In this document: piece by piece, positions 54,842-63,125 of the stretch
How positions within the stretch are numbered: the stretch's first letter is position 1
How the letters are laid out: each line of letters starts with the position of its first letter
Assembly: GCF_030534335.1 (NCBI RefSeq)
Contig: NZ_CP130565.1
Location: 1,633,501 to 1,697,500 of the forward strand
Direction: 5' to 3'
Length of the DNA stretch: 64,000 bases
Source: Marivirga harenae
GTDB taxonomy: Bacteria; Bacteroidota; Bacteroidia; Cytophagales; Cyclobacteriaceae
The notes under the pieces: generated by a model
What the model saw: only the letters and a program-made list of their open reading frames with translations
Database searches by the model: none
What the model was told of the DNA's origin: nothing
Program-made: the position numbers and the translations under genes

Positions 54842-55456
54842 TTAGAGGGTGATGTTGTGTTTAAAGTTCCTATCACCACTTTGAACTATGAATTGATAAT
54901 TTCCTTTTCCTAAAGAAGAGATGTCATATCTTTTTTCAAGATCTGAACTCTTTCCTAAGTCTTCTTTGTAAACGACATGACCTTTTTCATTGACAATCGT
55001 CACTGTGGTTGATTTGGCATTTAAATTCAAGAAATTGAAGTCCACATTGCCATTTTCCCTTAATTTAAAGAATGGTTTGTGAACCGTAGTAAATTGATCA
55101 TGAGCAACCATTACAGAATCCCATGTGATTGTAATAGGCAACACTTCAATATTAAAAGCATTTTCAAGCTCTATTTTATAGTGACCTGATTCCAGATTTT
55201 TTAGATCAAAGTTTTTCAGAATACCATTTACATTTTCTACAGTTTCGCTGTAAATCACTTGTCCGAACTGGTTTTTAATTTTTATATTAGTCATATCAGA
55301 CTGAGCAGAACCCACTCTTAAAGTGATCATCTTGTTTTCCTTGCTGGTCAATTTCACAAATGGGAATCCATCTGCAAAGCTCATTAAAGGTAGCGCGATC
55401 AATGCGAAGGCAAATACCGTTTTTTGAATGTTTGAATTTTTCATAAGCTTTCTCAT
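54842..55456 (-). CDS. Secreted protein made of two T9SS-tail-like beta domains
   Basis: A 204-residue protein with a signal peptide (cut near S-F-A-D, residue 29). Two tandem beta domains follow, each with the pattern I-K-N-Q-F-G-Q-V-I-Y-S-E ... F-D-L-K-N-L-E-S-G-H-Y-K-I (first) and I-V-N-E-K-G-H-V-V-Y-K-E ... Y-D-I-S-S-L-G-K-G-N-Y-Q-F (second). This is the fold and rhythm of the Por-secretion tail, but neither repeat has a cargo. Its role is unknown. The gene has its own terminator. Confidence 0.6.
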   Translation of the reverse strand: MRKLMKNSNIQKTVFAFALIALPLMSFADGFPFVKLTSKENKMITLRVGSAQSDMTNIKIKNQFGQVIYSETVENVNGILKNFDLKNLESGHYKIELENAFNIEVLPITITWDSVMVAHDQFTTVHKPFFKLRENGNVDFNFLNLNAKSTTVTIVNEKGHVVYKEDLGKSSDLEKRYDISSLGKGNYQFIVQSGDRNFKHNITL

Positions 55457-55610
55457 TTAAGTACATTACAAATGTATGGCGCTTTTTTGCAATGAACTAT
55501 GTGAAGATTTTCCAATATTAGTACTATATTAACCTTTTGATGTTATCTTAATGTTATTGAGAGGTAAAATGCAATAACAATATTTTATTTTCAGCGTTAA
55601 AAGTGAAAAT

Positions 55611-56483
55611 ATGCAATTTTATAAACCAACACTCGAACAAATTGAGCCGTCCTTTGGTAGTTCTGTTCTAATCAAGAAATTTGAGAAATCTAAGCCCAAT
55701 AAGGATCCGTTTTGGCATTTCCATCCAGAAATCGAACTAGTGTTTGTAAAAGGAGGTAATGGGAAGCGACATATTGGAAATCATATTTCTTATTATCAAG
55801 ATGGTGATCTAATGTTGATTGGTTCTAATTTACCTCATTATGGTTTTACTGATAGCCTGACTGGAAACGAATCCGAAACCATCGTTCAAATGAAAGAGGA
55901 TTTCCCTGGACCTGTGTTTCTAAACCTTCCCGAGATCCAGCCTATCAAACAACTAATTGAAAATGCTAAGTTAGGGATTGTATTTACAGGGGATACCAAG
56001 AAGCGTATAGGGAATAAAATAGAAGAATTGGTTGGTAAACCAGCATTTGACAGATTAATAGGGCTGATTCAGATATTGAAAGAGCTTTCTGAAATCAAAG
56101 ATTATTATTTGTTAAACTCTGAAGCAGTTTCTATTGAGGCAAAGGCTGTGGATCAGCAAAGGGTTAATCTCATTTACGATTTTGTGAAAGATAATTATAA
56201 AAGGAACATTCCACTAGAAGAGATTGCAGCAGAGGCAGCCATGACCGTCCCAGCATTTTGTCGGTATTTTAAAAAAATATCAAATAAGACATTCACCTTT
56301 TTTGTTAACGAGCACAGGGTGGTGCATGCTTCAAAATTACTGTCAGAAGGAAATTTGAATATTACTGATATTTGCTACGCTTGTGGTTTCAATAATATTT
56401 CTCATTTCAATAGACAATTCAAAGAAATTACAGGCAAAAGTCCATCTGATTATAGAAAAGAAATTAGACGAGTGGTAAAATAA
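55611..56483 (+). CDS. AraC family transcriptional regulator with cupin domain
   Basis: A 290-residue protein: an N-terminal cupin (W-H-F-H-P-E-I-E-L-V-F-V-K-G-G-N-G ... Y-Y-Q-D-G-D-L-M-L-I-G-S-N-L-P-H-Y) and a C-terminal AraC HTH pair (about residues 190-288: I-P-L-E-E-I-A-A-E-A-A-M ... I-T-D-I-C-Y-A-C-G-F-N-N-I-S-H-F-N-R-Q-F-K). It probably responds to a small sugar-like or organic ligand. The target is unknown. Confidence 0.92.
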   Translation: MQFYKPTLEQIEPSFGSSVLIKKFEKSKPNKDPFWHFHPEIELVFVKGGNGKRHIGNHISYYQDGDLMLIGSNLPHYGFTDSLTGNESETIVQMKEDFPGPVFLNLPEIQPIKQLIENAKLGIVFTGDTKKRIGNKIEELVGKPAFDRLIGLIQILKELSEIKDYYLLNSEAVSIEAKAVDQQRVNLIYDFVKDNYKRNIPLEEIAAEAAMTVPAFCRYFKKISNKTFTFFVNEHRVVHASKLLSEGNLNITDICYACGFNNISHFNRQFKEITGKSPSDYRKEIRRVVK

Positions 56484-56637
56484 CAAATTGACTTAAAATT
56501 TGCATTTCGATTAGAAAAAGTATTGCTTTTAAGGATGTTTTTTAGGGTTTTGTCGATAAATAGTCTCATTCTATTAATTTTCTTAAACATTGAAAGTGAA
56601 CAAAGCATCTTATCCTTGTTCACAATGTTTAATACTC

Positions 56638-56841
56638 ATGCCAAAATTCACAGTAATATTCAAAAATAATTCCTCGAAGATACTTGAAGCTGCAAGCAAA
56701 GATATTTTAATCCGTGATTTTAGTATGGCGGATGCTACTGCTTTTCAAGAAGATGTAAAAGAAATCCGTTGGGAGGAGGAAAACTGTCTCTGCGTTGAAA
56801 GTATTGCAAGTGGAAAAATTAGTAGAATCGAATCAAAATAA
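56638..56841 (+). CDS. Small protein of unknown function
   Basis: A 67-residue protein from the ATG at 56638 (M-P-K-F-T-V-I-F-K-N-N-S-S). The open frame extends upstream to a TTG at 56590, but that segment does not look coding. No family recognised. It is acidic in the middle and contains a C-L-C pair near its C-terminal end. Confidence 0.5.
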   Translation: MPKFTVIFKNNSSKILEAASKDILIRDFSMADATAFQEDVKEIRWEEENCLCVESIASGKISRIESK

Positions 56842-56861
56842 AAACATTCAAAAATAGTATT

Positions 56862-58070
56862 TTATTCTCCATCTACAAATCTCTGTAAATAGCTAAACCT
56901 TTCAGTCAGTTCACCATTTTCAGCAATTGTAGCATTTTTGATAACTTCATCTTTATCATCTCCTAAAAGATGGGGTAAGACGTTCTCTATCATCTCAAGA
57001 CCGAAACTTTCGGAGGCGTCTCTCGGGAGCTCGCAGGGTAGATTATCTACTGCCATCACAGTTATGTTACTTTCCTCACTAAATTCTGGTTGAATACTGT
57101 CTGTAGTTGGATCGTAATCATAAACAGGTTCGTCAACTGTTGCTGGTTTTTTCGTACTTGGAATTGAGCCTTCTATATCACACGTGATATCCCCAATTAT
57201 TCTAATTTTAAACTCAGGACGTATAGCATCTTCTTTTGTGAAAAGAACTGGAGCGCGTGGATCCCAAAATGCACCGGCTATTAAGACATCTGCGACTTCA
57301 GTATATTTTAGAAAATCCCCTTCGTAAAGCCCTGGGTTTTCATAGAATTCATCTCTCTTAAATGGGGTGCCATCTTTTTTAGTATGGTAAGCATGGCTGC
57401 TTAATTGGGTAAAAACAGGTCTGTCAAATCTTTCATTCAGAAATTCATGAGGCGATACCTGAAGAATATCCATTCCATACATCACCTCCATTGCACCTTT
57501 GGCAACTCTGCCACCACCAGTAATGGCAATTTTGATGGCTGGTAATTCTACCTTATCAAATTCAGTTCTCATATCAACCAAATCATAACATTCATGTGCT
57601 CTTCTAATATTGAATAAGTTATATCTTTGGCCAAATGTCCAAATGGTATTATAAGCGCCTACTATACCTGCAAATCTACCAAAAGCAACAATTCTTTGAT
57701 TTGTTTTAGAATCTAATAAGCATTCGTAGTCCACTAGCTTTATTTTTTTCTTCAGGATAGTCTGAAGTAGCTCACGATTGTATTCCTGCTCTTTAATAGT
57801 ATGAGAAAAGAAAAAATAGGTTTTTTCAGGAATTAGCTTCTCCATAGGTACTTCCTTAACTCCTAGTAGAATATCACTGTCACTGATGTCATCCACCATT
57901 TCAATTCCATGTTGTGAGTATTCTTCAGGACGGAAAATCCTAATTTCACTTTTTTGGACGCTCACATCAACACCAAATTGATTTGCAACCATTTGGCACT
58001 GAGCCGGAGTCATTGGTGAACGCTTATCTACAGGAATTTTATCCTCTCTAATGATACCTATTTTCAACAT
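56862..58070 (-). CDS. Alanine dehydrogenase/PNT-fold enzyme, saccharopine-dehydrogenase-like
   Basis: A 402-residue protein of the AlaDh/PNT N-terminal type: G-I-I-R-E-D-K-I-P-V-D-K-R-S-P-M-T-P near the start, the F-F-F-S-H-T-I-K-E-Q segment, and the Rossmann loop I-A-I-T-G-G-G-R-V-A-K-G-A-M-E. The overall length and R-S-P-M-T-P start fit the lysine-forming saccharopine dehydrogenase / LOR group. The precise substrate is not certain. Confidence 0.75.
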   Translation of the reverse strand: MLKIGIIREDKIPVDKRSPMTPAQCQMVANQFGVDVSVQKSEIRIFRPEEYSQHGIEMVDDISDSDILLGVKEVPMEKLIPEKTYFFFSHTIKEQEYNRELLQTILKKKIKLVDYECLLDSKTNQRIVAFGRFAGIVGAYNTIWTFGQRYNLFNIRRAHECYDLVDMRTEFDKVELPAIKIAITGGGRVAKGAMEVMYGMDILQVSPHEFLNERFDRPVFTQLSSHAYHTKKDGTPFKRDEFYENPGLYEGDFLKYTEVADVLIAGAFWDPRAPVLFTKEDAIRPEFKIRIIGDITCDIEGSIPSTKKPATVDEPVYDYDPTTDSIQPEFSEESNITVMAVDNLPCELPRDASESFGLEMIENVLPHLLGDDKDEVIKNATIAENGELTERFSYLQRFVDGE

Positions 58071-58145
58071 AAAAAATACAATGAGTTACTATTAAAATAT
58101 TTCCTAAAGTTATTAAAAATAGTGGAGGCTACATGAAGTTTTTGC

Positions 58146-58793
58146 TTATTGATGAGAAAAGAGCCCGTGCACCTCGGTATCTATTTTACTAACGATTAAA
58201 GCGAAATCTTCAACATTATTTAAATAGTCTAGTTGATTTACATCTATTATGATGAGTTTACCAATTTCATATTGTTTTACCCATGCTTCATAATGCTTAT
58301 TGAGGTTTTTTAAATAATCAATTCGGATTGTCTCTTCGTAGTCTCTTCCTCTTTTCTCTATTTGGCCTACTAATTTTGGAATATCAGCTCTTAAATAAAT
58401 GAGCAAATCTGGTGGAGTTATGACAGGAGACATAGAATCAAATAGCTCTAAATAGTTTTGGTAGTCACGATCTGACATATTACCTGATTCATGAAGGTTT
58501 TTTGCAAACACATAGCAATCTTCATATATAGATCGATCTTGAACCACAGTATGATCACTTTCTCGAATTCTCTTAACTTGCTTCAGTCGACTGTTTAAAA
58601 AATAAACTTGTAGATGGAAGGCCCATTGTTTCATATCACTATAAAAATCGACTAAATAAGGATTATCCTCTACTGCTTCAAATTCAGTTTTCCATCCGTA
58701 ATGGTGCGATAATTTGTTTGCTAAAGTTGTTTTTCCAGCACCGATATTGCCAGCTATAGCTATATGTTTTAATTGATCAATTCTCTTTTCCAT
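58146..58793 (-). CDS. Deoxynucleoside kinase
   Basis: A 215-residue protein with the P-loop A-G-N-I-G-A-G-K-T-T (residues 14-23), the D-R-S-I-Y-E-D motif and the R-G-R-D-Y-E lid with two arginines. It phosphorylates deoxynucleosides for salvage. The subgroup (dGK/dAK type) is not resolved. A TACTTTTG element sits seven bases before the ATG. Confidence 0.88.
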   Translation of the reverse strand: MEKRIDQLKHIAIAGNIGAGKTTLANKLSHHYGWKTEFEAVEDNPYLVDFYSDMKQWAFHLQVYFLNSRLKQVKRIRESDHTVVQDRSIYEDCYVFAKNLHESGNMSDRDYQNYLELFDSMSPVITPPDLLIYLRADIPKLVGQIEKRGRDYEETIRIDYLKNLNKHYEAWVKQYEIGKLIIIDVNQLDYLNNVEDFALIVSKIDTEVHGLFSHQ

Positions 58794-58800
58794 CTGAGCA

Positions 58801-58808
58801 CAAAAGTA
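58801..58808 (-). promoter_or_regulatory. Sigma-A -7 element (TACTTTTG) of the deoxynucleoside kinase gene
   Basis: An exact TAnnTTTG match seven bases before the ATG, predicting a leaderless or very short-leader mRNA. Confidence 0.6.
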
Positions 58809-58988
58809 AAAAATATAAGGTTTTAACAGTCACTAATTCAGATATAATCTCTAAGAAATTTTTATGAAGTTAATCGTTCAATTCACAGAACGATTGGTTA
58901 ATGATTGATGATAATAAAGTATTGATGTTAAATAAAATGGAGTAAAACATAAACAAAATTATTTTTTAAAAACAATTATATTAAAGTT

Positions 58989-59020
58989 GTGTTTAAACTT
59001 TATAACTAATAATTAAACAC
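58989..59020. promoter_or_regulatory. Inverted repeat upstream of proteorhodopsin
   Basis: GTGTTTAA (58989-58996) and TTAAACAC (59013-59020) form a perfect 8-bp inverted repeat with a 16-bp spacer, 18 bp before the rhodopsin ATG. A TAATTTTT element (7/8 of the -7 consensus) at about 59024 lies between the repeat and the ATG. A repressor or activator site is one reading. Confidence 0.4.
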
Positions 59021-59037
59021 TATTAATTTTTAACACT

Positions 59038-59796
59038 ATGGACTTATTATTCTTAGCAGATGTCATTGACATCAAATCGGATGATCCGGTAGCATTTACC
59101 TTCTTTACAGGGTATATGGCAATGTTCGCAGCTTCAGTCTTTTTCTTCTTTGAAAGACAACAAGTTGATGGAAAGTGGAAAACTTCACTTTTAGTGTCTG
59201 GTTTAATTACCATGATCGCGGCAGTTCATTATTATTATATGCGTGATTACTACGCAGCCACGGGTATGAACCCAACAGTTCTTCGTTATATTGACTGGAC
59301 TTTAACAGTTCCATTGATGTGTGTGGAGTTTTACCTATTGTTAAGACCTGCAGGTGCAAAACAAAGCTTTATGTGGAAACTAATCGCAGCTTCAGTAGTG
59401 ATGCTAGTTGCAGGATACATTGGCGAAGCCTTTACTGATGGAACAATGTTCCACTCTGTGCTATGGGGTGTTATATCTACATTAGGGTACATTTATATCT
59501 TGTATTCAGCATGGGCAGGAGAAGCAGCTCAATTGGCGAAAGCTAGCGGAAACGAAGCGGTACAAAAAGGTATTAAAGCACTAGCGTGGTTTGTATTAGT
59601 AGGTTGGGCAATTTACCCAATCGGTTACATGGCTATGCCAGGCGGATGGTTAGGTCAAGATGGCTTAGGGTTATTGCAACCTTCTAGCATGGATTTAATT
59701 TACAATATTGGTGATGCTATTAACAAAATCGGATTCGGTTTAGTAGTATATGGAATTGCCATGAGCGAAACTAAAAGGGCTAAAGCAACAGCTTAA
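59038..59796 (+). CDS. Green-absorbing proteorhodopsin, light-driven proton pump
   Basis: A 252-residue protein with seven helices. The proton-pump motif D-T-E is present: acceptor D86, T90 and donor E97 in R-Y-I-D-W-T-L-T-V-P-L-M-C-V-E. H64 partners the acceptor, R83 and D226 complete the complex, and K230 (A-I-N-K-I-G-F-G) binds retinal. The spectral-tuning residue is M94, which predicts green absorption. G144 in helix E (L-W-G-V-I-S-T) aligns with the xanthorhodopsin antenna glycine. No carotene dioxygenase (blh) or crt gene is adjacent, so retinal must come from elsewhere. Confidence 0.95.
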   Translation: MDLLFLADVIDIKSDDPVAFTFFTGYMAMFAASVFFFFERQQVDGKWKTSLLVSGLITMIAAVHYYYMRDYYAATGMNPTVLRYIDWTLTVPLMCVEFYLLLRPAGAKQSFMWKLIAASVVMLVAGYIGEAFTDGTMFHSVLWGVISTLGYIYILYSAWAGEAAQLAKASGNEAVQKGIKALAWFVLVGWAIYPIGYMAMPGGWLGQDGLGLLQPSSMDLIYNIGDAINKIGFGLVVYGIAMSETKRAKATA

Positions 59797-59849
59797 TCAT
59801 TTTTTAGTTGAAAATTAGTTATGAAAGGGGTCATTTATGATCCCTTTTT

Positions 59850-60521
59850 TTATTCAATATTTTCAATTGCTAATCGTAAAAACTTATTAATACGAAAGGC
59901 TTTCTCAAATTTATCTGAACAGAATTCAACTAAATCATCCGATGCAATTTTGCTTGCAGGATATTGTTTCATAAAGTAAAACTGCTTTTGATACAATATT
60001 GGAATTTCTTTTCCATATTCTTTAAAAGGAGCTTTAAGAATTTTGTTCTTCTTCCCTTGAAGATCTCCAAATTCTTCTTTAAAGCCTTGTGCATTCAAGG
60101 CTTCCTTTAAATTATTCTCATTGTACAGAATTTCCTGTCTTACTTTATAAATGTTTTCAGTGGATAAATCATAAAGTCCACCACCTAACCAGATACCTTC
60201 TGCATCTAAGTGCACATAATAACCGGGAAATTGTTCTTTTTTTGAAATCTTGGAGATGTAAGCAGCCACATTATTTTTATAGGGCTGCTTGTTTTTAGAA
60301 AAGCGAATATCTCTATTTATCCTAAAAATGGCATCTTTTGGTTTGATTAGGATTTCGGGGTCAAATTTTTGGATTGCGATAATTAAATCACCAACGAAGG
60401 ATTTGAAAGGCTCCTTAATCTCTTTTTCATACCTTTTTCTATTTTCATCAAACCATTCTTTATGATTGTTTCTTTCTAGTTCGTTGAAAAACCGAATAAA
60501 ATCTTCGCTGAAATAAGCCAT
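59850..60521 (-). CDS. DUF2461 (TIGR02453) family protein
   Basis: A 223-residue protein with the family opening F-F-N-E-L-E-R-N-N-H-K-E-W-F-D-E-N-R-K-R-Y-E, then F-R-I-N-R-D-I-R-F-S-K-N-K-Q-P-Y-K and W-L-G-G-G-L-Y. It is a conserved soluble family without a known activity. It converges with the rhodopsin gene. Confidence 0.9.
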   Translation of the reverse strand: MAYFSEDFIRFFNELERNNHKEWFDENRKRYEKEIKEPFKSFVGDLIIAIQKFDPEILIKPKDAIFRINRDIRFSKNKQPYKNNVAAYISKISKKEQFPGYYVHLDAEGIWLGGGLYDLSTENIYKVRQEILYNENNLKEALNAQGFKEEFGDLQGKKNKILKAPFKEYGKEIPILYQKQFYFMKQYPASKIASDDLVEFCSDKFEKAFRINKFLRLAIENIE

Positions 60522-60564
60522 AGTTTATAAATTTAAAGGAACTAAATTAGCAATAAATAATTGT

Positions 60565-60572
60565 TATTTTTG
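60565..60572 (+). promoter_or_regulatory. Sigma-A -7 element (TATTTTTG) of the J-domain gene
   Basis: An exact TAnnTTTG match 30 bp before the ATG at 60603. Confidence 0.5.
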
Positions 60573-60602
60573 TTTAAGGATTGTTCAATTATTTTCTTCT
60601 GA

Positions 60603-61799
60603 ATGGAAAATTACTATCAATTATTAGGAGTGAGTGAAATGGCTACTTTGTTAGAAATAAAGGCAGCTTATAAAAGATTGGCGAAAGCTTATCATCCTGA
60701 CATAAATCCTTCAGTGGAAGCAGAGGAAAAGTTTAAATTGATTTCGACTGCATATACGGTTCTAAGTAACCAAGAATTGAGGCAAACTTACGATTTAAGG
60801 CTAGCACAGGCACGTCTAAATGCAAAACGGGCGAGTATTAGAGCTCAAGAACAGAGGCAAAGTGCATATAAAAAGCCATATCAAAATTACACTTATAGGC
60901 CTCCTATTTATAGACCCTCAACAGATAAGAATTCGGAAAGGAAAGCAACCTATTATGCCTTAGCTATTGTTGCGTCAGTTGCCATTTTGCTGTATGTTGG
61001 TGTTTCTATTTTTGACTTCATTCAGGAAAGGAAGCTCCAGAATAAAATCAGCTTATTTGATGAGCAAGTTAAACATGCCGATAGCCTTTATTATTCTGGT
61101 AAAGTTCAAGCGGCCTTAAGTTTTATTGATAAAATTAAATCTTCTAATCATGATTTTCAAGCTATAAAAAGGCACGAAATAGATTATTTAACTTTCAGAA
61201 GAGAGCAAGCCAATATAGACTATAATAATGGAGCTTTTCAAGATGCCCTTTGGGGTTATCTTTTTTTTATGGAATACAGCCAAAGTCAAAACCCTGATCT
61301 CCAATTCAGATTAGCTGTTTGCTATAGAAATCTAAGAGAACCGAACAAAGCCATTTTCATTCTAAATGAACTTATGAATAGTAGCTATAAAAGAATGCGT
61401 ATGATTGCACTGATTGGAGAAATCTACAAAGAAGAACTGAATGACCACGAAGTGGCCATGCAATATTATCAAATAGGATTAAGCAGTATTTTAGCAGAAT
61501 TTAAAAGTGTATATGGTAATGCATACAGATTGTTGGTTTCTGCGGAAAGAACTCCGGAAAGTTATAAATCTATTTATTACAATGCTGCAGAAATTCTTTA
61601 CCAACAGAAGGAATACACCGAAGCTTCAAAATTATTAGAGTGGGTTATATTCTTTCAACCCAAGAATGAAATGGCTTATAACTATTTAATCCACTGCTAC
61701 TATGAGCTTAATAATAAAAAGGAAGCTTGCAATATTTTCAATAAAGCAGAAAAGATTGATATTCACCCTCAAATAAAAGTCGAATTAAAATGTGACTGA
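60603..61799 (+). CDS. Membrane-anchored J-domain protein with C-terminal TPRs
   Basis: A 398-residue protein. The J domain lies at residues 3-68 with H-P-D at 31-33 and the Y-K-R-L-A-K-A-Y helix II. A basic linker (70-113) leads to one membrane helix (about 115-140). The rest (150-398) forms TPR-like helices (I-L-Y-Q-Q-K-E-Y-T-E-A-S-K-L-L-E-W-V). If the J domain is cytosolic, the TPR part is periplasmic. A reversed topology would put the J domain where no DnaK is known. It is not in the dnaJ operon. Confidence 0.85.
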   Translation: MENYYQLLGVSEMATLLEIKAAYKRLAKAYHPDINPSVEAEEKFKLISTAYTVLSNQELRQTYDLRLAQARLNAKRASIRAQEQRQSAYKKPYQNYTYRPPIYRPSTDKNSERKATYYALAIVASVAILLYVGVSIFDFIQERKLQNKISLFDEQVKHADSLYYSGKVQAALSFIDKIKSSNHDFQAIKRHEIDYLTFRREQANIDYNNGAFQDALWGYLFFMEYSQSQNPDLQFRLAVCYRNLREPNKAIFILNELMNSSYKRMRMIALIGEIYKEELNDHEVAMQYYQIGLSSILAEFKSVYGNAYRLLVSAERTPESYKSIYYNAAEILYQQKEYTEASKLLEWVIFFQPKNEMAYNYLIHCYYELNNKKEACNIFNKAEKIDIHPQIKVELKCD

Positions 61800-61878
61800 T
61801 TTCTGGCCCTAAAGTAATGCCTATATTTATGTGTTAGAAGACAGTACTTGGCCTTTTTAAATTCAAGAATCCTGATAA

Positions 61879-63108
61879 ATGCGTTACCTTTTTACTTTAT
61901 TACTTCTATTAAAGCTGTCCCTAGGCCTCGGCCAAAGTAGTTTAGCTCGAGAGCATCTGCGAGTCTTAACTTCAGATTCTTTGGCGGGAAGAGGTTTTAC
62001 ATCAAATGGACAGCAGAAAGCCGCAGATTTTATTGTGGAAGAGTTAAAATCATGTAATGTAAAGGCTGGAGTAGAGGATGCTTTTAGACAAGAATTATCG
62101 TATCCGGTAAATACTTTCCCAGGGACTGTGCAGTATTCAGTGGTAAGTAGTACCACAGTTAAAATTTATGCAATAGGTAAAGATTTCCTTTTCCACTCTG
62201 CATCGGCACCGATGGAGCTGGAGGGTGAAATCAAAGCTATTTCTACGGAAGCTGAAATAGATAGAAAGGTTAAAAATCAAATTTTCTATATTGAAAAGAA
62301 TGTAGATAATGCTAAGGAGGTGACTGAGTTAACACAGCGATTTCTATTTAAAAATAGCGCAAAAGGTAATTTACTCATTATTCAAGACAGTTCTAAATGG
62401 AGTTGGTTTCCATCTTCAGAATCATCTGAAAATGCTGTGCTCTACGTAAAGGATAAACTACCAAAGCATTCAAAAGTAAGCGTGATAAATGAGTCCAAGT
62501 TTATTTCAAATTTCAGATCATCCAATGTGGTTGGGAAAATAAAAGGACAAAGAAGTGACTCTGTCATGATGCTTTCTGCTCATTATGATCATTTAGGAGA
62601 GCAGGGAAATGCAGTATTCAAAGGAGCAAATGATAATGCCTCAGGCGTGGTGATGTTGCTTGCTTTGGCAAAATATTTTGCAGAAAATCAACCCAAGTTT
62701 GACACCTATTTTCTATTTACGACAGCTGAGGAAATTGGACTTTTGGGAAGTTATTATTTCATTGAAAATTCTCCTTTTGATTTAAGGAAAATCAATATGC
62801 TTATTAATTTGGATATGGTTGGGACGGGTGATGAAGGTATTATGGTAGTAAATGCCAAAAAACAAAACCAGTATTTCAACTTACTTAAACAGCTAAATAA
62901 AGATAGAATATTTGAAATCAAAGCCAGGGGAGAAGCATGCAATAGCGACCATTGCCTGTTTGATAGAGTGGGTGTTCCAGCCGTGTTTATTTATACGTTA
63001 GGGGGCAAGCAAGCATATCATGATATTTACGACAATGGGGAAGAATTAAGTTTGGAGGCCTTTGATGATTTGCATGATTTATTGATTGAGAGCTTAGAAA
63101 AATATTGA
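61879..63108 (+). CDS. Secreted M28 family zinc peptidase (short form)
   Basis: A 409-residue protein with a signal peptide (cut near G-L-G-Q, residue 19). The zinc and catalytic residues are A-H-Y-D-H-L-G (H235), G-A-N-D-N-A-S-G (D252), T-A-E-E-I-G (E284/E285), N-L-D-M-V-G (D312) and A-Y-H-D-I-Y-D (H381). Compared with the M28 protein at 6.8 kb it has a different, shorter insert (about 80-215). It probably acts on peptides outside the cytoplasm. Confidence 0.9.
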   Translation: MRYLFTLLLLLKLSLGLGQSSLAREHLRVLTSDSLAGRGFTSNGQQKAADFIVEELKSCNVKAGVEDAFRQELSYPVNTFPGTVQYSVVSSTTVKIYAIGKDFLFHSASAPMELEGEIKAISTEAEIDRKVKNQIFYIEKNVDNAKEVTELTQRFLFKNSAKGNLLIIQDSSKWSWFPSSESSENAVLYVKDKLPKHSKVSVINESKFISNFRSSNVVGKIKGQRSDSVMMLSAHYDHLGEQGNAVFKGANDNASGVVMLLALAKYFAENQPKFDTYFLFTTAEEIGLLGSYYFIENSPFDLRKINMLINLDMVGTGDEGIMVVNAKKQNQYFNLLKQLNKDRIFEIKARGEACNSDHCLFDRVGVPAVFIYTLGGKQAYHDIYDNGEELSLEAFDDLHDLLIESLEKY

Positions 63109-63125
63109 GTGGCTCGGAAGATGGA

